NCBI GenBank assembly: GCA_016781115.1
Contig: JADDQX010000025.1
Span: 1,316 to 21,755 of the forward strand
Length of the DNA stretch: 20,440 nt
Origin: Actinomycetota bacterium
GTDB taxonomy: Bacteria; Actinomycetota; CADDZG01; WHSQ01
Direction of reading: 5' to 3'
The notes under the pieces were generated by a model, which had not been told where the DNA came from, ran no database searches, and saw only the letters and a program-made list of their open reading frames with translations. The translations under genes were made by a program, and so were the position numbers. Below, in pieces: positions 18,621 to 20,440 of this stretch (positions are counted from its first letter, which is position 1; every line of letters starts with the position of its first letter).

Positions 18621-20165
18621 TCAGGCCTTTCGCAGCGCGAAGTCCGCCGTCGTGATGAGGCCGGACTCGACCGACACCGTCTGCGACTTCTTGCGGTATC
18701 CGGCGGCGCTGGCCGTACAGGTGTAGCTGCCGGGGGCCACGTCGGTGATCGAGTAGCTGCCCGTGGAGGAGGTGGTCGCGCTCCCTGCGCTACCGCAGTC
18801 CACGAGCGCCCCTCCTATGCCTGCTTTCGTCCTGGCATCCGAGACGGTTCCGGCGATCCCACCGGGATCGGTCGAAGGCGTCGTCGTTCCTCCGCCGCCG
18901 CCCACGGCAGCCGCCAGATTCAGCGCTGGGTAAGACGAACACTCCTTGCGGCCGCCGGTCGACAGACCCGACGTTCCGGTGTTCTTCAGCTTGCTGCGAG
19001 TCTGCTGCGCGTCGAGCCCCAGCTCGGACATGACCAAGGCCGCGGCCCCCGCAACATGCGGAGTCGCCATCGACGTCCCGCTGATCACTCCGTAGGTGTT
19101 CTCGGGGAAGGTCGACCAGACGTCCTCACCCGGGGCCGCGATCTCGACGTCGGAGTTGCAGGTCGAGAAGTCCGAGATGACGCCGGCCTGGTTGAACGAC
19201 GCGACCGACATGACCTCGGGATAGGCCGCGGGGTAGTTGAGGGTCGAGTCGTAGCCGTTGCCGGCCGCGGCGATCACGAGAAGGCCGGCAGCATCGGCCT
19301 CTTTGACTGCACGCTCCAGGGTGCTGGAGCCTTTTTCGGAGCCGAGGCTCATGCTGATGATCTTGGCTCCACTCGTCACCGACCAATCGATGCAGGCCGC
19401 GACGTCGGCGAAGGTGCCAAAGCCCGCGCCGTTGAGCGCCTTACAGATCGACAGCTGCGCGTCCGGTGCCGTGCCCGCCACGCCCACGCCGTTGTTGCCG
19501 GTGTTGGCAGCAACGGTGCCGGCGACGTGGGTCCCGTGGAGGTTGTCGTCGGTGCACGAGCCCTCGGTGATCACACCGATCAGCAGGATCGCCTGGGCAC
19601 AGTCCTGAACCTTGTTGAACAGCTCTACATGCGCGCGGTCGATCCCAGTGTCGACGATCGCGACCTTGGTCCCACCGGTGGACGGAAAGGATCCGGCGCC
19701 GAAAGCCGCGTCCCATGCCTCCGGGGCGTCGATGTCCCAGTCCGTCACACCTTTGACGAAGCTTCCCGTAACGCTCTGGGCGGTGTTGTGGAAGCCCCAC
19801 TGGTCTTCGAACAAGATGTCGGACGGAACCGACGTCTGCTCCGCGTAGTAGTTGAGCTCCGCGAACGCGACCTGCGGATGACGCTGGTACCGCGCTACCC
19901 ACTCGTTCGGGTCCTGGTTCTCGGGAACCTCCACGACGTCGACGTCGATGAAGTCGAGGCGATTCGCGACCTCCCCGCCCTCCTGGCGGTGGACGTCGGT
20001 CCGCGCCTCCTGAGGCAGGCTGCGGTCCCACCCGACGAGGATGTGGTCCTCGTCGTAGTTACCGGCCGCATCAGCGGTCGGCGTCGTCGCCGGCGCCACC
20101 AGCAACGACATCAACATGACCAGCAACAGCAGCACGCCTACAGGCAAAGATCGCGTTCTCGTCAC
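18621..20165 (-). CDS. Secreted subtilisin-family (S8) serine protease with C-terminal regulatory-like domain
   Basis: A 514-residue exported protease. Layout: signal peptide (about 1-34), I9-type propeptide (about 38-112, ILVGWD..LPQEA to VAFAELNYYAEQ), S8 catalytic domain (about 120-425), Gly/Thr linker (GGGGGTTTPSTDPG) and a carboxypeptidase-regulatory-like beta-sandwich (about 435-510, GIAGTVSDARTKAGIGGALV to SYTCTASAAGYRKK). The catalytic triad is complete: D172 in VAIVDTGID, H210 in LHGTHVAGT and S365 in GTSMATPHVAG, with the oxyanion asparagine N303 in AAAGNG. The mature part holds eight cysteines, suggesting disulfides. I chose GTG at 20165 because AGGGGGG lies 5 nt upstream; an in-frame GTG nine codons earlier lacks this. 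It is expected to be secreted and self-processed. Its substrate is unknown. Confidence 0.93.
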   Translation of the reverse strand: MTRTRSLPVGVLLLLVMLMSLLVAPATTPTADAAGNYDEDHILVGWDRSLPQEARTDVHRQEGGEVANRLDFIDVDVVEVPENQDPNEWVARYQRHPQVAFAELNYYAEQTSVPSDILFEDQWGFHNTAQSVTGSFVKGVTDWDIDAPEAWDAAFGAGSFPSTGGTKVAIVDTGIDRAHVELFNKVQDCAQAILLIGVITEGSCTDDNLHGTHVAGTVAANTGNNGVGVAGTAPDAQLSICKALNGAGFGTFADVAACIDWSVTSGAKIISMSLGSEKGSSTLERAVKEADAAGLLVIAAAGNGYDSTLNYPAAYPEVMSVASFNQAGVISDFSTCNSDVEIAAPGEDVWSTFPENTYGVISGTSMATPHVAGAAALVMSELGLDAQQTRSKLKNTGTSGLSTGGRKECSSYPALNLAAAVGGGGGTTTPSTDPGGIAGTVSDARTKAGIGGALVDCGSAGSATTSSTGSYSITDVAPGSYTCTASAAGYRKKSQTVSVESGLITTADFALRKA

Positions 20166-20223
20166 TCGAGCCCCCCTCGTCCTAAGCACCACAAACCGGC
20201 ACCAATCGGTCCGGGACTCGTTC

Positions 20224-20259
20224 GCCGCTATGGCGGCACTCCCTGCTCGCGAGGAGCAG
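20224..20259. other. Two small hairpins in the protease / MBL-fold divergent spacer
   Basis: GCCGC/GCGGC (20224-20228 with 20233-20237, loop TATG) and CTGCTC/GAGCAG (20243-20248 with 20254-20259, five-base loop). Both lie between the divergent starts at 20165 and 20362. They may be leader structures or operator sites, and they are short enough to be chance. Confidence 0.2.
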
Positions 20260-20319
20260 AATCCGTCGGGAATGTCTGCGTGTTCCAGATGCTGGGAGGC
20301 GTTCGGCGGCTCCTTCTAC

Positions 20320-20325
20320 TAGGGT
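20320..20325 (+). promoter_or_regulatory. Candidate -10 box for the MBL-fold gene
   Basis: TAGGGT (TANNNT), identical to the aspC box, would start transcription near 20332 and give a leader of about 30 nt containing AGGAGG at 20351-20356. No -35 element is clear. Confidence 0.35.
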
Positions 20326-20361
20326 CGCTCCCCCACGAACCGACGCGATGAGGAGGCCGCT

Positions 20362-20440
20362 GTGGCGAAGCTCCCCGAAGGCACGGAGATCACCTGGCTC
20401 GGGCATTCGACGTTCCTGATCGTCACCCCCTCCGGGAAGC
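20362..20440 (+). CDS. MBL-fold metal-dependent hydrolase, N-terminal fragment (runs off the window)
   Basis: Only the first 26 codons are present, starting at a GTG with AGGAGG 5 nt upstream. The peptide VAKLPEGTEITWLGHSTFLI contains the ITWLGHSTF opening of UPF0173/UlaG-like metallo-beta-lactamase-fold hydrolases, where this strand and histidine begin the domain. The metal-binding HxHxDH motif would lie beyond the window end. Substrate cannot be inferred. Confidence 0.75.
   Translation, partial: MAKLPEGTEITWLGHSTFLIVTPSGK

Noticed and set aside
20166..20192. Earlier in-frame GTG codons as the protease start
   Set aside because: The GTG at 20165 has a polypurine Shine-Dalgarno at good spacing, while the earlier GTGs have neither that nor a -10 box nearby.
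18465..20351. A 628-codon plus-strand frame opposite the protease
   Set aside because: It covers the complement of a clear S8 protease with an intact catalytic triad; its composition is typical of an antisense frame.
1..20440. tRNA, rRNA, riboswitch, integrase or transposase
   Set aside because: No TTCGANNC-type tRNA ends in a cloverleaf context, rRNA landmarks, recognised riboswitch core or mobile-element protein motifs were found by eye; a covariance-model scan would be needed to exclude small RNAs.

Overview
The window is GC-rich, densely coded bacterial DNA that fits a member of the Actinomycetota, probably a deep-branching or uncultured lineage. The evidence is a mycobacterial-type SerC, a GatCAB amidotransferase operon, many GTG/TTG starts, a DUF5808 protein, Sec-exported proteins with no sign of an outer membrane, and a repeated leaderless promoter design (TANNNT ending 6-7 nt before the start codon). 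No rRNA, tRNA, CRISPR array, insertion sequence or phage gene was recognised. No gene-free stretch exceeds 300 bases; the longest spacers (about 180-230 nt) hold promoters, terminator hairpins and dyads.

Left part (1-5280), core metabolism. A minus-strand operon serC - DUF2993 - serA supplies two of the three serine-synthesis enzymes, with a membrane-anchored DUF2993 protein between them. Divergent from serC is a class I aminotransferase (AspC/AspAT type). It ends in a 32-nt convergent overlap with a siroheme-synthase-like dehydrogenase/ferrochelatase.

Middle (5305-12453). Two tandem secreted LVIVD-repeat beta-propeller paralogues keep six aligned cysteines. They lie downstream of a tightly packed gatC-gatA-gatB-SRPBCC operon for tRNA-dependent amidation. 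A divergent membrane protein with a bacterial PH domain and a SHOCT tail shares a 63-nt promoter region with gatC.

Right part (12463-20440), mostly exported proteins. In order: an 862-residue RTX calcium-binding repeat protein built from nonapeptide blocks and six related ~55-residue modules; a two-domain cupredoxin; an acyl-CoA dehydrogenase; a small DUF5808 protein; a lipoprotein; a subtilisin-family protease with a C-terminal carboxypeptidase-regulatory-like domain; and the first 26 codons of an MBL-fold hydrolase running off the window.

No defence system, biosynthetic cluster or clearly new multi-gene machine was found. The most interesting signals are: six TANNNT boxes at leaderless distance from start codons; a 24-bp dyad inside the overlapping 3' ends of aspC and the siroheme gene, whose asymmetry favours hairpin formation in only one transcript; the cysteine-conserved LVIVD pair; and a two-cupredoxin protein with a DxDGxGDGD loop.
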